From: Platycnemis pennipes | Lineage: Eukaryota > Arthropoda > Insecta > Odonata > Platycnemididae | Length of the DNA stretch: 64,000 bases | Direction: 5' to 3' | Assembly (NCBI GenBank): GCA_933228895.1 | Contig: OW121853.1 | Span: forward strand, 77,298,645-77,362,644 | Shown: one piece after another, positions 42,502 to 53,950 of the stretch | Position numbering within the stretch: the stretch's first letter is position 1 | How the letters are laid out: each line of letters begins with the position of its first letter | Translations under genes and position numbers: made by a program | Notes under the pieces: model-generated | The model's input: the letters and a program-made list of their open reading frames with translations, nothing else | Databases searched by the model: none | Told to the model about the DNA's origin: nothing

Positions 42502-43327
42502 CAGGGTTTATAGGAGTTTTTCCTTTTCATTTTCCCTGACTTTTCCAGGATTTCCAGACCATTATTAGTGAATTTCCCTGACTTTTGAGCACCTGAATAC
42601 TCCCAAGATTTCGGTCATTTATATAGATAAAAGTGGTAGTGAGGAAGCAAAGAAGTCTAACCTTATGAAAAATTGTAGGTCCATTTTCATATTAATCATA
42701 TGGACTTCCAGTTATAAGAGATCAAAAACTATTAAGTCAACAAAATAAAAATTATCATTACTTACATCAATATGCCTTCAGAAAGGGTTTTAATAGCAGA
42801 AAAATATATGCAAAGAAGGCTAACCTGGCTTTTCCTTCAAACCTGATGTCATGTTAAAGTAGCTCTTTGAATCAATCTTCATTTTTTCTTCCTCACATCC
42901 TTCTACAAATTTGGCTAAGTGACTTCTAATTTGACTGAGAATAACTTTTTGGTCACCAGAGGGACAAATCGAAGCATTCCTGGCAAAATCGCTAGCCAAT
43001 GAAAATGAGATGCTCACACCTTTCGCCAATCTTTTCCCCAAATCACGCAGGCTTTAGCCAGAAAGAACCAGAATAGGCCCCCTGGGCTGCCTCCACAGCG
43101 AAGCCGGCCTAAGGCCAATCGTCCCATCCTTCACCCCGCCCTCCACTCCTACGTGCAGTTTTCGATCTCTTGGCATTTTCTGATGATAAATTCCGAAATT
43201 TGAATGTTTTGCGATTTTTCCCTGACCACACGTTAAATTCCCTGACTTTTCCAGGATTTCCATGGCCGTTTTCATTTTCCCTGACTTTTCAAGGTTTTCC
43301 AGGATTTCCAGGTTCCTATAAACCCTG
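42502..43327. mobile_element. hAT-like element with CAGGGTTTATAGGA termini
   Basis: The inverted ends CAGGGTTTATAGGA and TCCTATAAACCCTG are perfect, and the 5-bp TCAAT lies on both sides (42497-42501 and 43328-43332). Subterminal TTCCCTGACTTTTCCAGGAT words repeat at both ends. A 73-codon minus-strand frame (42820-43041) inside is unexplained. Short target duplications occur in some hAT lineages, but the superfamily remains open. Confidence 0.75.
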
Positions 43328-43629
43328 TCAATACCTTCCACGTTACAATCTTTTTAGTCTTTAAGCCTTATCTACCTTTGTGTATAAGTATAATATATAA
43401 CAATTTAATACATCGAAATTAAAAAATTATAACATATAGACCTTAGCAACCAATTTGTAAACAAATTCAATTATTGAACTTAAGGTATGTAAAATTTATT
43501 CCATGTAATCTTTTGGCGTTAAAATATGTAAAAAATTATATTGTAAAGCATTTTGGCACTGTAAATATCCTTTAGATCATGTTACTTATTATTGTTATGT
43601 TATTGGTGGTTCATCCCATTTTTAGCCCT

Positions 43630-43668
43630 GAAGAAAGAAACTTACAATTTTCGAAACGTCGGCCAAAA
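43630..43668 (+). other. CCTGAAGA...CGAAACGTCGGCC motif
   Basis: AGCCCTGAAGAAAGAAACTT is followed by TTTTCGAAACGTCGGCC. It has the same layout as the motif at 469 but no strong hairpin. It sits in AT-rich sequence of unknown origin. Confidence 0.35.
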
Positions 43669-43699
43669 GTTAAATTGTTTTCATTTTAAAAAAAGACCT

Positions 43700-44174
43700 A
43701 AACTCCCGAAAAATCATCCATATATTTAATAATAAAGAGGTCTGGAATTCAACTTACCAATAAAAAAGAATGTTATTATGTTTGTCTTTTGCGCAAATCT
43801 ACAGTTGTATTCCGATCGCGCTGACATTTTACACAAAAACGTACAAGTCATGAGAAAAACTGTCAACTAACTTAGGACACTTAAAGGACTCAAAAGGTCC
43901 CCAAAGTCGGAAAATATATGTACTTACACTATTTTTTTTCCACGTTTTTAGAGAGAGAGGCATGTATTATGAAAGCGCAAGAGGTTTTTCCTTCGCTAAG
44001 TAAAATAACTAAATGTTAATCGATTTCTTTCATTCTTCCTCTATTTAACGGACAAAACTTTAAACTTTCTTATCCTTTCAACTCGATTTTTGAAACGTTG
44101 GCAGAAATGGATCCTATTAACAGGTGGAAAGCCCTAGAATCATTCATTAATGTTTTCCATGTTTCAACCTACAC
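43700..44174. other. No gene recognised
   Basis: AT-rich, without long frames. Confidence 0.4.
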
Positions 44175-44470
44175 CTACAAAACTTCAAATGCTTTCGATA
44201 TATGTACTGCTAAACATAGAGTAACATCTTTCTTCAACAAACCTTACTGCTCTTCGCTGGACACTGTCTAGTTCTATGACCAAATATAATTCACTTGGGT
44301 CCCATACACTCCCTGCATATTCAAGGTGGGGCTTAACGAATGATACAACTTGAATTACCGCTCAATTTTCCTATCTCCAGCAAACTTCCTTCTGGAATTC
44401 CCATAACTTCTCGAATGTATGCAAAAACATCTTCCTGTGTTTTGCTCTCCATCCTTCCCTCAAAGCCGCA
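44175..44470 (-). mobile_element. LINE-A C-terminal remnant
   Basis: The minus strand encodes LEYAGSVWDPSELY and LDSVQRRAVRFVEE, with YIREVMGIP upstream, the post-RT region of LINE-A-type elements. Frames are broken. Confidence 0.7.
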
Positions 44471-44761
44471 ACTGCGGTCTACGCTAATCCTATTTTGACC
44501 GAAGAAATGTTTCTCCACGACACGCCGCTTTGTATATTTTCTTCGTTCTAGTTTTCCTTGGGGGTCTAGGGGTGGAAGAAGGAGCTACTTGGTACCAATC
44601 TTGCCACAAAGAAATACAGCTTATCATTCTTATTGTTTCACACATCCACCCATATGAGTCTTTCCCATCAATTCCCACGTTTCTATGAATTCTTCTGCGG
44701 CCCACGAAATTCTTTCCTTTCACATTTACTATGTTGCTAAATTAATTTTCACAACGCCACG

Positions 44762-44792
44762 TCGGATTGGTGTAGTGATTAGGGAGTTGTAT
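44762..44792 (+). mobile_element. SINE1 head fragment
   Basis: CGTCGGATTGGTGTAGTGATTAGGGAG is an A-box-containing head that stops at the start of a foldback repeat. Confidence 0.5.
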
Positions 44793-44914
44793 TTTGAAAC
44801 CGTCGGGATTATCTGGAATAGGTAACCAAGTAGTCACGTGGTACAAACACGAATGGTTCGTAAATTTGGTGTGTTAAAACCGCTGATTAAAACCTCATTC
44901 ATAGTTCACACTTG

Positions 44915-45035
44915 TATAATAGCAAGATATTCCCGGCAGAAAAAAATCATTCGCCTTCGCCGGGACATGAACCCGGACCCCCTGATATACGACCAGGCTC
45001 TCTATCAGATGAACTACCAAGACGTCTTCTTTTTA
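44915..45035 (-). mobile_element. SINE2 copy, head region in reverse
   Basis: Read in reverse: CGTCTTGGTAGTTCATCTGATAGAG and GTCCGGGTTCATGTCCCGG, then the CGAAGGCGAATG acceptor-like end and TCTTGCTAT tail start. The anticodon loop is TCGTATA, suggesting descent from a tyrosine-type tRNA. Confidence 0.75.
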
Positions 45036-45079
45036 TTTGGACATTATAGTGGCTTAAATGGAACAAGATCTGGCGTTGA

Positions 45080-45255
45080 TGAAAGTGGACGTCATGGTAG
45101 CTCTACTGGTAGAGCACCTGGACGGAAATCAGGGTCGAGTTCCAGTCAAGGCAAATACTTTTTTTCTCTGTGGTATATCTTGCTATTCTGCAATTTCAGC
45201 GGGCAATTCCGTTCAATTTTTCGCGGCTAGTTCGCGAGCTTTGAATTTGTTTATA
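45080..45255 (+). mobile_element. SINE2 copy, full length
   Basis: Head CATGGTAGCTCTACTGGTAGAGC, degenerate B box GGTCGAGTTCCAGTC, then TCTCTGTGGTATATCTTGCTATT and the tail TTTCGCGGCTAGTTCGCGAGC. It lies head to head with the previous copy. Confidence 0.75.
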
Positions 45256-45444
45256 CTTGTGTTTTATCTGGGGGGATCTATAGTCGAGACATATGAGAAC
45301 AACTCGAGTTAAAAACAATTACTGATATCATAACGAGCGATACAGACGATGTAAATTTGCAAATCATTCGTGTTTGTACCACGTGACTCCTTGGTTACCT
45401 ATTTGAGATAATCCCGACGGTTTCAAACACACACCCCCTGGTCT

Positions 45445-45665
45445 CTCACGCGGAGGGCCCCGGATTCGGATCGAACCGCCAGTGGCAGATATTTGTCATT
45501 GGTAAACCGGACTCTACTAGAAGGCATTCAAGTTCAGTACTCCGTCCGTCAGATGGGACGTTAAGATGTTGTCCGTTATTGGCGCCTTTCGTTCAGATCA
45601 GGCTAATGCTGACGCCGAGTTTCCCTCCGCCCATCCCTGTACCTTTTGTCCCGGTCTTAAGCGCC
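45445..45665 (+). mobile_element. SINE1 copy
   Basis: Degenerate head, then CAGTACTCCGTCCGTCAGATG and AGGCTAATGCTGACGCCGAG in sense orientation. It directly follows the foldback arm. Confidence 0.75.
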
Positions 45666-45931
45666 CATTTAGTGCGGGTACACATAATTGAACACCGCAG
45701 AAGATGATTAATACTTCGTGAGGAAGATGGCAATTTTTCTTTCCTTCCCTGTAGCAATGTTGACTGTAGTGAATCCAGCGTTTCGTTCACGCTTCCTAGA
45801 AACAGGGAAGTGAGCAATTAGCCCACTGGTGCGAAGAGTGACTCTATCAGCAATAATAGGAAAGAATAACTTCAAGGGAACTAATGGAGGTCCGTTAATT
45901 ACAGAACATGACATGATTTATAAAAAAAAGT

Positions 45932-46186
45932 AGAGCAGACCTTCCGAGAACCCCCCTCCACTCCCTTCCCTTCCCCTAAAAGCAGTCAATGACGGGAGGA
46001 AAATGACGTCAATAATATCAAAGCAGCTTTTTCGATGGGCGTCACCTTTTGCAAATTTAAATTTTTGATTTATGAGTGAATGGTTGTGGTTAGAAGATTA
46101 ATTTTTTCACTAAAATTCTCTTTTCGTTTCCATCTAACGATTTTGTGTACAAAATAGCGATTTCGGTTCCGAGTAAACGCCCCCAT
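45932..46186 (+). mobile_element. MITE-G copy 6, 5' truncated
   Basis: It starts within the family at AGCAGACCTTCCGAGAACC and runs to GAGTAAACGCCCCCA. Confidence 0.8.
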
Positions 46187-46344
46187 TCTATTACCTAACG
46201 GTACTTCAATATTTCCATTCAAACATCAGTCAGTAAAAGTCGGCAATGTTTCTCATCCATCTGAGTTTTCAAGTCTGCAACCGAACTTCCGAACAACCGA
46301 ACATGAGCTTCAGACAGGGAGGAAAAGTGTAAGGATGGGAATTG

Positions 46345-46492
46345 AAGGATAGGGAGGAAGGGTGGAGAGAAAACCGGCGTTGGCATTAGCCTGCTCAAAT
46401 GAAAGGCGTCAAGGGGTCCATATCGTAACGTCCCATCCTACGGACGGATTACTGCACTCGAATGCTCTCCACAAAACACGATGTTTCTCCAT
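46345..46492 (-). mobile_element. SINE1 fragment
   Basis: GGTGGAGAGAAAACCGGCGTTG, CATTAGCCTGCTC and GTCCCATCCTACGGACGGA. It lacks the tRNA-like head. Confidence 0.7.
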
Positions 46493-46712
46493 GTGGACGA
46501 TTTCTAATAATCACGGTCTCTGCTATTATTTTGAAGCTAGGGTAAGTTAAGTTGTAATAAGGAAGTGATGAGGTAGTTAGAGTAAGGAGGGATTGGAGTG
46601 ATGTCCGAGCGTAACATCGATTGAGGAATCGAATAATGATGAACTAACTTCGAAGGGAATATTTCCATAACTGGACATAGAATCAAGTTTTGGTGATTCC
46701 CTCATAATTCAA

Positions 46713-46752
46713 GGAACACCAGGATTGTTCAAGCGGTTTCGGCAGTTAAGCC
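46713..46752 (-). other. CCTGAAGA-stem-CGAAACC motif, reverse
   Basis: On the minus strand: CCTGAAGATGGCTTAACTGCCGAAACC in two halves, with GGC/GCC able to pair around TTAACT. Same layout as at 469. Confidence 0.35.
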
Positions 46753-46989
46753 ATCTTCAGGTACATACAATAAGATCCTTCCGATCACCAACTTCAATAC
46801 TCGCCACTCGCAATGAAAATGAATGTTATAGTCTCATTTATGCCGCTCTGGGATCACTTACAGTCCCCCACACCTGGCAGAAGATGCATATTGCTCAATA
46901 TTCTATAAAAGTAACGCATTGGATGAAAGTTAATTGTCATAATGTAATGTGCATGGACCAATTAAGAATATCAAGCCCGGGTGTATAAC

Positions 46990-47935
46990 ATAGAGACAAT
47001 TTATTTCATCTAATGTGTTATTTCAGTAACATACCAGGGGAGTATACGTCTGCGACGTGTAGGGGACTGTCAAGGGTCCATTGGCGGCTGAAACGCGACT
47101 AATATTCATTTCCATCGTAAGGGGTCTGCTAGGAGCTGGGTAACTCCTATGCAACGACTATAAATACGGCCAGATTGGTGGCCAAAAATTGGTTTTACAG
47201 CGCCATATCCCTCGATAGCTGTTCCGGAGCCACTTCACTCCGGAGAGCATTGCTCCATGAATATCTGCGGCTGTTTTCACTGCGGTGGTCACCAGGTCAA
47301 GACCTTGGCGGAGGAGGGAGATAGGGCAGTGAAGGGGTGAGTGTTTATTATCTCCACCCCCCTACCCGACCGGTTCTTCCCCTCTTCCTTATCGTCCCGG
47401 ACGCCGCCAGTTGGCTTCGCGATACTCAGCGAGATGGGGATATTATACAACACGATTTCCCTCCGGAACGGACAACAGTAGAGTTTGCGTTTCTTGCCCG
47501 GAAAGCACGTCGCGAGGTGAAGTCGCAGCAGCGTACGCGTCGCTAACTACGGCGCTCCTGGCTCTCGCTCGCTGCGGCGATCGGCAAGCGAACTCGTGAC
47601 CGATGAAATGGACCGTAGGGATACCATCCACCCAGTGACCGACCTTCGGAGTGCCCACATCTCGTTTCTCCCCGAAAGGACATAGTTCCGCGAAGGATAA
47701 TGAGTGATCCCGCCCACCTTTGATTGGATACTTCGATCTCTGCCCTCGTGTTCCTCCCATCTCCGAGTTGGTGATCCGTTCCGGCTTTCGCACGTTTGAA
47801 GGAGCGCGTCTTCATTTGTGTAAACCATGGAGTCTAAGCGGGATTGACCACAAAACGTCTTGGCCGTCCACTGATTGACGACAAGGTTGAGGTGAGCCAC
47901 GCCTTCCGGTATTTTTTTTTTTTTTTTCAATTTCT
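46990..47935. other. CpG-richer block without a recognised gene
   Basis: It is notably richer in CG than its surroundings, has a TATAAATA word near 47160 and overlapping open frames on both strands up to 127 codons, none with a domain I recognise. The frames shadow each other, which is typical of GC-rich non-coding DNA, but a promoter or first exon is possible. Confidence 0.3.
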
Positions 47936-48063
47936 CAATTTCTCAATTTCTCAACACAATTTTGGAGAAAATATTTTTGTGTGGCGAGTTGGAATGGGAG
48001 ATTTCGACGAGAATATGGAGTAAAATTAGGCTTTAAGGTGGACCAACTAACGAGGTTATAACA

Positions 48064-48348
48064 CAGCGGCGTCGGGAGTGGGGGGCAGGTCGCCCCCCCC
48101 CCCCAGAATTTGCCCCGGGCCCTTGATAAATGAGCCTTCATTAATAAAAATTAAATTTCTCTTGTTTGCCTTCTCCCTTCTGACGCATATTCTACCACCT
48201 TCATATGCACTTTCAGCGGAATTCTAGTTTCTACCCCCTCCTATCCCCAAAAAATGCAGGCCTTTTTCATAGGAGCCGGGCTCTTTTCTTAAGAGCCGGG
48301 CTCTTTTCAAGGTTGGCCCCTCCCAGCGAAAATATTCCGACGCCCCTG
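48064..48348. mobile_element. hAT-type MITE, clean copy with 8-bp duplication
   Basis: The ends CAGCGGCGTCGG and CCGACGCCCCTG are near-perfect inverted repeats, and TTATAACA is duplicated (48056-48063 and 48349-48356). It is 285 bp with no coding capacity. Confidence 0.92.
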
Positions 48349-48434
48349 TTATAACACACAGTTTAGTCTTAATCCTTAATCCATAACCGAGGCGGGGATG
48401 TGCCAACTTTGGTTTTCCGGGGAGGGAGGGAGTA

Positions 48435-48850
48435 GGAAACCGTCGGGATTATCTCGAGTAGGTAACCATGGAGCCACGTCAGGCACATAGCCATGGGAGG
48501 GGGGACTTCTAGGGCTTCATCCCCCCCACGAAATGTTTCCCAATTATTTTGTCGTCCTGATTTTATCTGGGCATGATGATCTGGATCACTCTGGATATTA
48601 TTAAAGTGTTAAGTGTCTTAAAACGTGATCACATGCGTGTGGTTAGTAATTGTTCTTTTCAATCAATTAAGGGAAGAGATTTGTAACATGTCGGCATCTA
48701 ACGGGCAAGGCTGATATGTTTCAAGTTACGCTCCACACCACTTAGTCCCACCCCCCGAAACAAATTTCTGGCTACGCGCCTGAGTCACGTGGTACAAACA
48801 CGAATGGCTCGCGAATTTGGTGTGTTTGAATCGTTCATTAGAGGCAGTGA
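48435..48850. repeat. Foldback repeat interrupted by a hAT-type MITE
   Basis: AAACCGTCGGGATTATCTCGA and AACCATGGAGCCACGT stop at 48479 and resume at 48783 with AGTCACGTGGTACAAACACG. Confidence 0.85.
48480..48782. mobile_element. hAT-type MITE nested in a foldback repeat
   Basis: The ends CAGGCACATAGCC and GGCTACGCGCCTG are inverted repeats with two mismatches. The flanks AGCCACGT and AGTCACGT (one mismatch) form the 8-bp duplication, and the uninterrupted foldback copies show the pre-insertion sequence AGTCACGTGG. 303 bp, with no ORF. Confidence 0.9.
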
Positions 48851-48899
48851 TCTCACTCATTGTTTTCACTTGTATGAGATTGTTACGAACGACACGCCT

Positions 48900-49905
48900 C
48901 TAGTCCAGGAATGCATGTTATTATATTATCTTAACCAAATTTTGTTTACCCGCGCAAAAACGTAAACAAATCACCATAAAAACTGGTTATTTATCCTCTT
49001 GATCAGCGGTTTTCCACTTTATTCTTCCACGGAAAAACATCTTTACGCACACACATTCTCTCCAACTGATACCTTTCACTCATTATTCGTCAAAATAATC
49101 CATGATAAATAAAAACATTTTCAACATATCACATGCAAGCTCTCAATGCAGGATGGTATTATTTACCAAGGAAAATAGTTCTTGTCTTAAAAACGACGTA
49201 AGAAGTTATGTTCGGTCACGATAGATAAGATTTACCTCAACACTACGTACTAAAAATATAATCTCGTGGACAAGGTAAAATGTCGGTCAAATACATATTT
49301 TTTTCAAATTTTATTTCATGAGACGATAATTTACGGACTTATTGTTAGTAGCTGGGATTTATGATGCTGATAGCGAGCATTTGCGTAGTGCGCATATCTT
49401 ACTAAAAGATTTGCCGGCCGTCACAGTCAAGAGGTCAACTTTGTGAATTAAATCCCATCATAGGTCCCCACTTTGTGGTCCTTTCTACATATCGCTGTAA
49501 TTAGAGTCTGCGCCTAACAAAAAAATGTATAATCCATTTTTTTACGATCCCTGCATGTATTTTTGATAAACTTAGTTTTTTGTCCGATGTTGCGAAAAAG
49601 TCGACATTATCGCCGGTTCCAGTAAACTGACAAATTTGTACGCGGAAATTGCCTTAACTCGCAGAGAATTAGGAGTGCGGAAACTGCTGAATCCCTTTCT
49701 TTCGTCACCATTTCATTTAGCAGAAAAACTGCGTACATTAAACCTTCTCTTCAAGAATTTTGAGCTACTAAATATTTCTTATCTCAATGACGGCGCACGT
49801 TCATGCCATGATTTCCATGTGATCGCAAATGGGGTCCATGAACGATTCTATCACATGAAAACTCCACTTACGAAAATAGATGAATATTCTTCCTTATATT
49901 AGTAC
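48900..49905. other. No gene recognised
   Basis: AT-rich. The 88-codon plus-strand frame at 49636-49902 has no recognised domain or splice context. Confidence 0.35.
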
Positions 49906-49911
49906 CATGAA

Positions 49912-50051
49912 GGGAGATGGCTTAAGTACGGGCTTCTCATCTCAAGGTTGCGGGTTCAATTTCCGGCAGTGGCAGAGATTTTTTTGTAGATATACCAGTC
50001 TCCATTTGAGAACCGTAGGATGGGACGATAGACCGAGAACCCCTTGGCGCC
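49912..50051 (+). mobile_element. SINE1 copy, interrupted by TTAA MITE copy C
   Basis: Head GATGGCTTAAGTACGGGC, B box GCGGGTTCAATTTCCGGC, body up to CCCCTTGGCGCC, then TTAA. Confidence 0.75.
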
Positions 50052-50055
50052 TTAA

Positions 50056-51009
50056 TATGGTTCCACCGTGACTCCGCGATTCAAAATCCCGTAAAAGAGC
50101 TATGTTATTTAATGAATAAAAACCGATCCAGAAAAACACCTGTATGGAAAATCATCTATAGGGTGAAAACGCATACACATTAATTGTATGAGTATGTTAT
50201 TATACAGCGTGTTGTCGTTGAATTCTATTTTTTACAATTTCTTTTAACTTATTTTGACATCGGAACATGACTCGCGTTTTGTTGCCACATTTAATTTAAA
50301 AAGTGAAAATACATGCTCAATCCCGCTAATACGTATTCCAAAATATTTACCTATTTTACTAATTCTTACCTATTTTTATTTACCTATTTCCAGCAATACA
50401 ACTCTTTGTTTTGAATTTTATTAATATTGATATTTTTGAAAACTGTTAGGCAACAATGCCGCTCCTACCATTTGGAAGCATTGGTATTAATTACACCATG
50501 TCAATAATCAATGAAATATTTAAATTACATAAAAAATAAAAGAAGGACCTAGGTAAGGTATATTCCTTAATTAAGTTAGTAAATAGGCTTGTAATCACGT
50601 CCCGTCACAAGTACCGTTGCCAACGATAACAACATACTGTAGCGCCACTTTCATGTAACTAAGGCTTGTCTGCTTTTTTTCGAGAAAACATTTATTAATA
50701 TCAATTAAACACGTGTGGTAAGGCGAGCACGTTTTTACAATGATAAATTTTACATAAAATTGCGCATCTGATATTAGTTTTTCGTCAAAACGACATTTCT
50801 CTTTAAATAATTAATCAGCAAATTTTACTGCAGGAGCCATGCTCTGCCGTATAGCCACGTATAAAATAGCTGATTTTCAACATCTTTTTTCTGCAACTAT
50901 GATGGAAAGGCCTCATTATTTTATTGCATATCGATAGAAGGGCCGAGTAATTTTGTGTCCTGAAATTTTCACAAAAATGACATCTACTTCATAATTCAGT
51001 GGAGCCTCC
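50056..51009 (+). mobile_element. TTAA MITE family 1, copy C (954 bp)
   Basis: TTAA at 50052-50055 and 51010-51013. The ends are TATGGTTCCACCG and CAGTGGAGCCTCC. It aligns along its whole length with copy B. Confidence 0.88.
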
Positions 51010-51244
51010 TTAAAGAAACGCCGATATGTTGCAGTAATAAAAAACTAATTATATAGACATAATTTAAATTAAGAAAAGAAAACAATGAGTTGTCATGGAA
51101 GGCAAGTTTGCTTACACAACACTTGAAATTCTCAATTAGAAGAGCCAACAAAATATTTGCCACTAACGTAAATTAAATCTCTTTTTACGTTGATCTGTCC
51201 GAGAGTTGAGGTATTCAGCAAGGAAAACTCAATACGATATTCTC

Positions 51245-51352
51245 CCCCACCCCCTTCCTTATCTCTCGGAATAATTCCTACCTCTCACCAATCTATCCTA
51301 AATAGCGCAAATGATTTCAGCTGTCAGTCGCCTCGCCCGAATAACCGCAAAA
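51245..51352 (+). mobile_element. SINE1 tail fragment
   Basis: CACCAATCTATCCTAAATAG, TTCAGCTGTCAGTCGCCTCG and CCCGAATAAC match the SINE1 3' tail. Confidence 0.6.
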
Positions 51353-52087
51353 ATTAGTAGTACCATGCACGAGAAAATGGTGATAAAGGAACATCTGGTA
51401 TGAGATACCTACATGGGATGCAAAAGGAAAGAATTATATGCATGTGACGAGGTAAGCCGAAAAAAGAATCAGTTGGCAGCTTTAGTAACCCATTCTTAGG
51501 ATGGATTACAAGAGATTGTGATGCTACCAGTACTACTTACGTGAGCATAATAAGTTTCGTTTCTACATCCCTATATTCTAAATAGGTCGTGCTTCATCGG
51601 AAAATGCGGAAACATGAGGCTACTAACATTCTCTCGAAAAATTTTGCTAAATCATCTAAATGTGTGAACGTCTCAGATTTTTTTCAGTTCAGAAAATTGC
51701 CTGTTGTGAACTTCTGATCGCAGAAGCAGACTCTCAACTGTATTTCATGAACAGCGACTCACCAAATCAGTCAATAAAATTGATGAACTCTAAGGAGTTC
51801 TCTACCTCTATAGAAACATAGCTCTCTTAAGTGCTCCAGAATTTGGATCCTCTCTGCCAAGATTTAATTGCAGTATTACACGAATTTATGATTATATTTC
51901 TTTTTCCTCCTGCTCTTCGGATGACAGTCGGATTTGTCTTACGAACATTATAAAAATGTTCGACTTCGCAACTGTATTCATTAATATACTAACACTTAAG
52001 TTTACATAAAATGTACGCAGTGATAGCCGTTCGAGTTTCATCACATCTCAAATCACAAAATGTTCGTGTTACTATTGTTAGATAGTT
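51353..52087. other. No feature recognised
   Basis: If the exon at 52545 is real, this lies in the intron downstream of it. Confidence 0.35.
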
Positions 52088-52412
52088 AGTTATTCAGGGG
52101 AGGCGACCGACAGCTGAGGTAATTTGTGCCATTTAGAATAGGTGGGTAATTGAGTGATTGTAGGTACATATCAGGTAATGGAGGAAGGGTGGAGAGAATC
52201 ACGGCGTCAGCATTAGCCTACTCTTAACGACAGGCTCCAAGGGGACCACGACTTAACGTCCCATCCGACGGACGGAGTACTGAACCTGAAATGCCCTCCA
52301 CTAGGCACTCAAATAGGGACCGGTTTATCACTGAATGAAACCCGCCACTGCCGGGAATCGAAGCCGGACCCTCTGGAAGGGAGGCCAGTACCCTAGCCAC
52401 CACACCAACTCG
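52088..52412 (-). mobile_element. SINE1, most complete copy
   Basis: On the minus strand: head GTTGGTGTGGTGGCTAGGGTAC (A box), GGCTTCGATTCCCGGCAG (B box), body through GTACTCCGTCCGTCGGATG and CCCCTTGGAGCC, and tail ACAGCTGTCGGTCGCCTCCCC (reverse complement of the low end). About 325 bp, useful as the family reference. Confidence 0.88.
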
Positions 52413-52544
52413 ATCCCTCGCCACTATATTTGAATATTATTCAAAATTAATATATTTCCCTCGTGAAGTTCCAAAGAAAGGGGTTCGTCTTTACATTCGT
52501 GCAAGCAGGTATCCAAATTAAATTTTTTAACGGACGGTGCCTAC

Positions 52545-52664
52545 CTTTTCTTGTGAGCGCCTTACGGCCCCACGATAACGGTGAGATGTTACTCGCATAG
52601 GATTCTTCAATTCCAGAGCCTCATTTTCGCCACCACCACTAGCGTCGGCCGATAGGTTCAGAAG
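52545..52664 (-). CDS. Candidate internal exon of an unknown host gene
   Basis: On the minus strand a polypyrimidine tract TTTTTATCTCCTACAG precedes base 52664, and AAAAG|GTAGGC follows base 52545. Between them are exactly 120 bp, forty open codons in phase 0 at both ends. The peptide starts LLNLSADASGGGENEALELK and ends in a basic stretch RGAVRRSQEK. I do not recognise the protein. The exon is free of repeat sequence and richer in GC than its flanks. If real, the flanking repeats are intronic insertions in a minus-strand gene. Confidence 0.55.
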
Positions 52665-53502
52665 CTGTAGGAGATAAAAATATATTAAAAACCCTTTAGA
52701 GGAGCCATTTCTAAAACATAGTAAATCATCAATATAATAATAAGCAGACATTTTTACATAAAAATTCCGTACCAGAAACACTGGATTTTTGACGTAACCT
52801 ACATTAGAAGTTTCACGCGTTGAAATTATTGCTAATGGAACGATTAAAAGAATAAGAAAAGGGAGTGATAAAACATAATACAGATAAAAACAGACTGTAT
52901 CGGGTTATGAGGTTAAAGACGGTCATATTTTAAGAAATGAAACATCACTTATTCAAGTGAGAAAGAGCTATGAGCTTATGCGAAACGTATGCCATCATTG
53001 TAATGACATGGAATTTCTAAACTGAGGAGTTGCATGAATCACATTCGAACTTGCTCAATAACCTTTGCCACGAGTCATCATGCTGACAACCGATAATCAC
53101 CAAGAATATGTGCGAAGTAAATCTACAAGCCATACTGAATCACAATGCGCCGAGAAACCTAGCGTGAGTCCACTGTTCAACCACTCTGTGAGATTAAATA
53201 AACTTCACATTAATTTGCAAGTGTGTATGCAAAGCATGCAAAATATCTCTAACTATTATATTTCTGAAGGGTTACATGGTCCTTAGGAAGTCTCCACACC
53301 TTTCAAGGGCTGAAGGGCGTGAATAAAAAGTGTTCCCGGAGCTTATGCAAGGAAAAAAAACTTGAACGCGATTCCGCGTAAACTTATCGGCCCGCACGAT
53401 CCAATATTCTCGCGATTTCATTAATAAAGAATAAGTGGAGGTTAGTGACAATGCGTACAGCTGTAAAACGACGAATTGGCAGCTTTATGGTCAATGTCAC
53501 AC
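52665..53502. other. No feature recognised
   Basis: AT-rich sequence upstream (minus strand) of the candidate exon. Short frames only. Confidence 0.35.
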
Positions 53503-53950
53503 AAAAATTCTCATTTGTTACTGACATGGTGTAATTGATACTAATGCTTCCAAATGGTAGCAGCGTCATTGCTGCCAAGCAATTTTCAAAAATAAGAATA
53601 TTGAAAAAAATCAAAACTAAGAGTTGTATTTGCAAGGGAATAAATTAAACCAAGTAAGAAAATATTTAACCTATTTTAGAATACGCATTAGCGGGATTGA
53701 GCTCGTATTCTCACTTTATAAATTAAACGTGGCAACAACACGTCAGCCACGTTCCGAAGTCAAATAAGTTAAAAGAGCTTGTAAAAATAGAATGCAACTA
53801 CAAGGCGCTATATAATAGCATATTCATACAATTATTGTGTATGCACTATCACCCTATAGATGATTGGTGTTTTTCTGGATCGGTATTCATTCATTAAATA
53901 ACATACCTCTTTTACGGGATTTTGAATCGCGGAGTCATAGTGGAACCTCC
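53503..53950 (-). mobile_element. TTAA MITE family 1, copy D (truncated)
   Basis: The terminus TGGAACCTCC is followed by TTAA (53951-53954). The interior matches copy B in reverse as far as the TGACATGGTGTAATT region, where it is truncated. Confidence 0.8.

Larger units (their letters stand above)
44793..45440. repeat. Foldback repeat, split by a SINE2 inverted pair
   Basis: The left arm (TTGAAACCGTCGGGATTATC, AACCAAGTAGTCACGTGGTA) ends near 44905. The matching right arm (ACCACGTGACTCCTTGGTTA, GATAATCCCGACGGTTTCAA) runs from about 45250 to 45440. The two SINE2 copies lie in the loop. Confidence 0.75.

Noticed and set aside
47443..47930. Overlapping minus-strand frames of 90-127 codons
   Set aside because: They shadow each other in three frames within GC-rich DNA, and no domain or splice pattern is visible.
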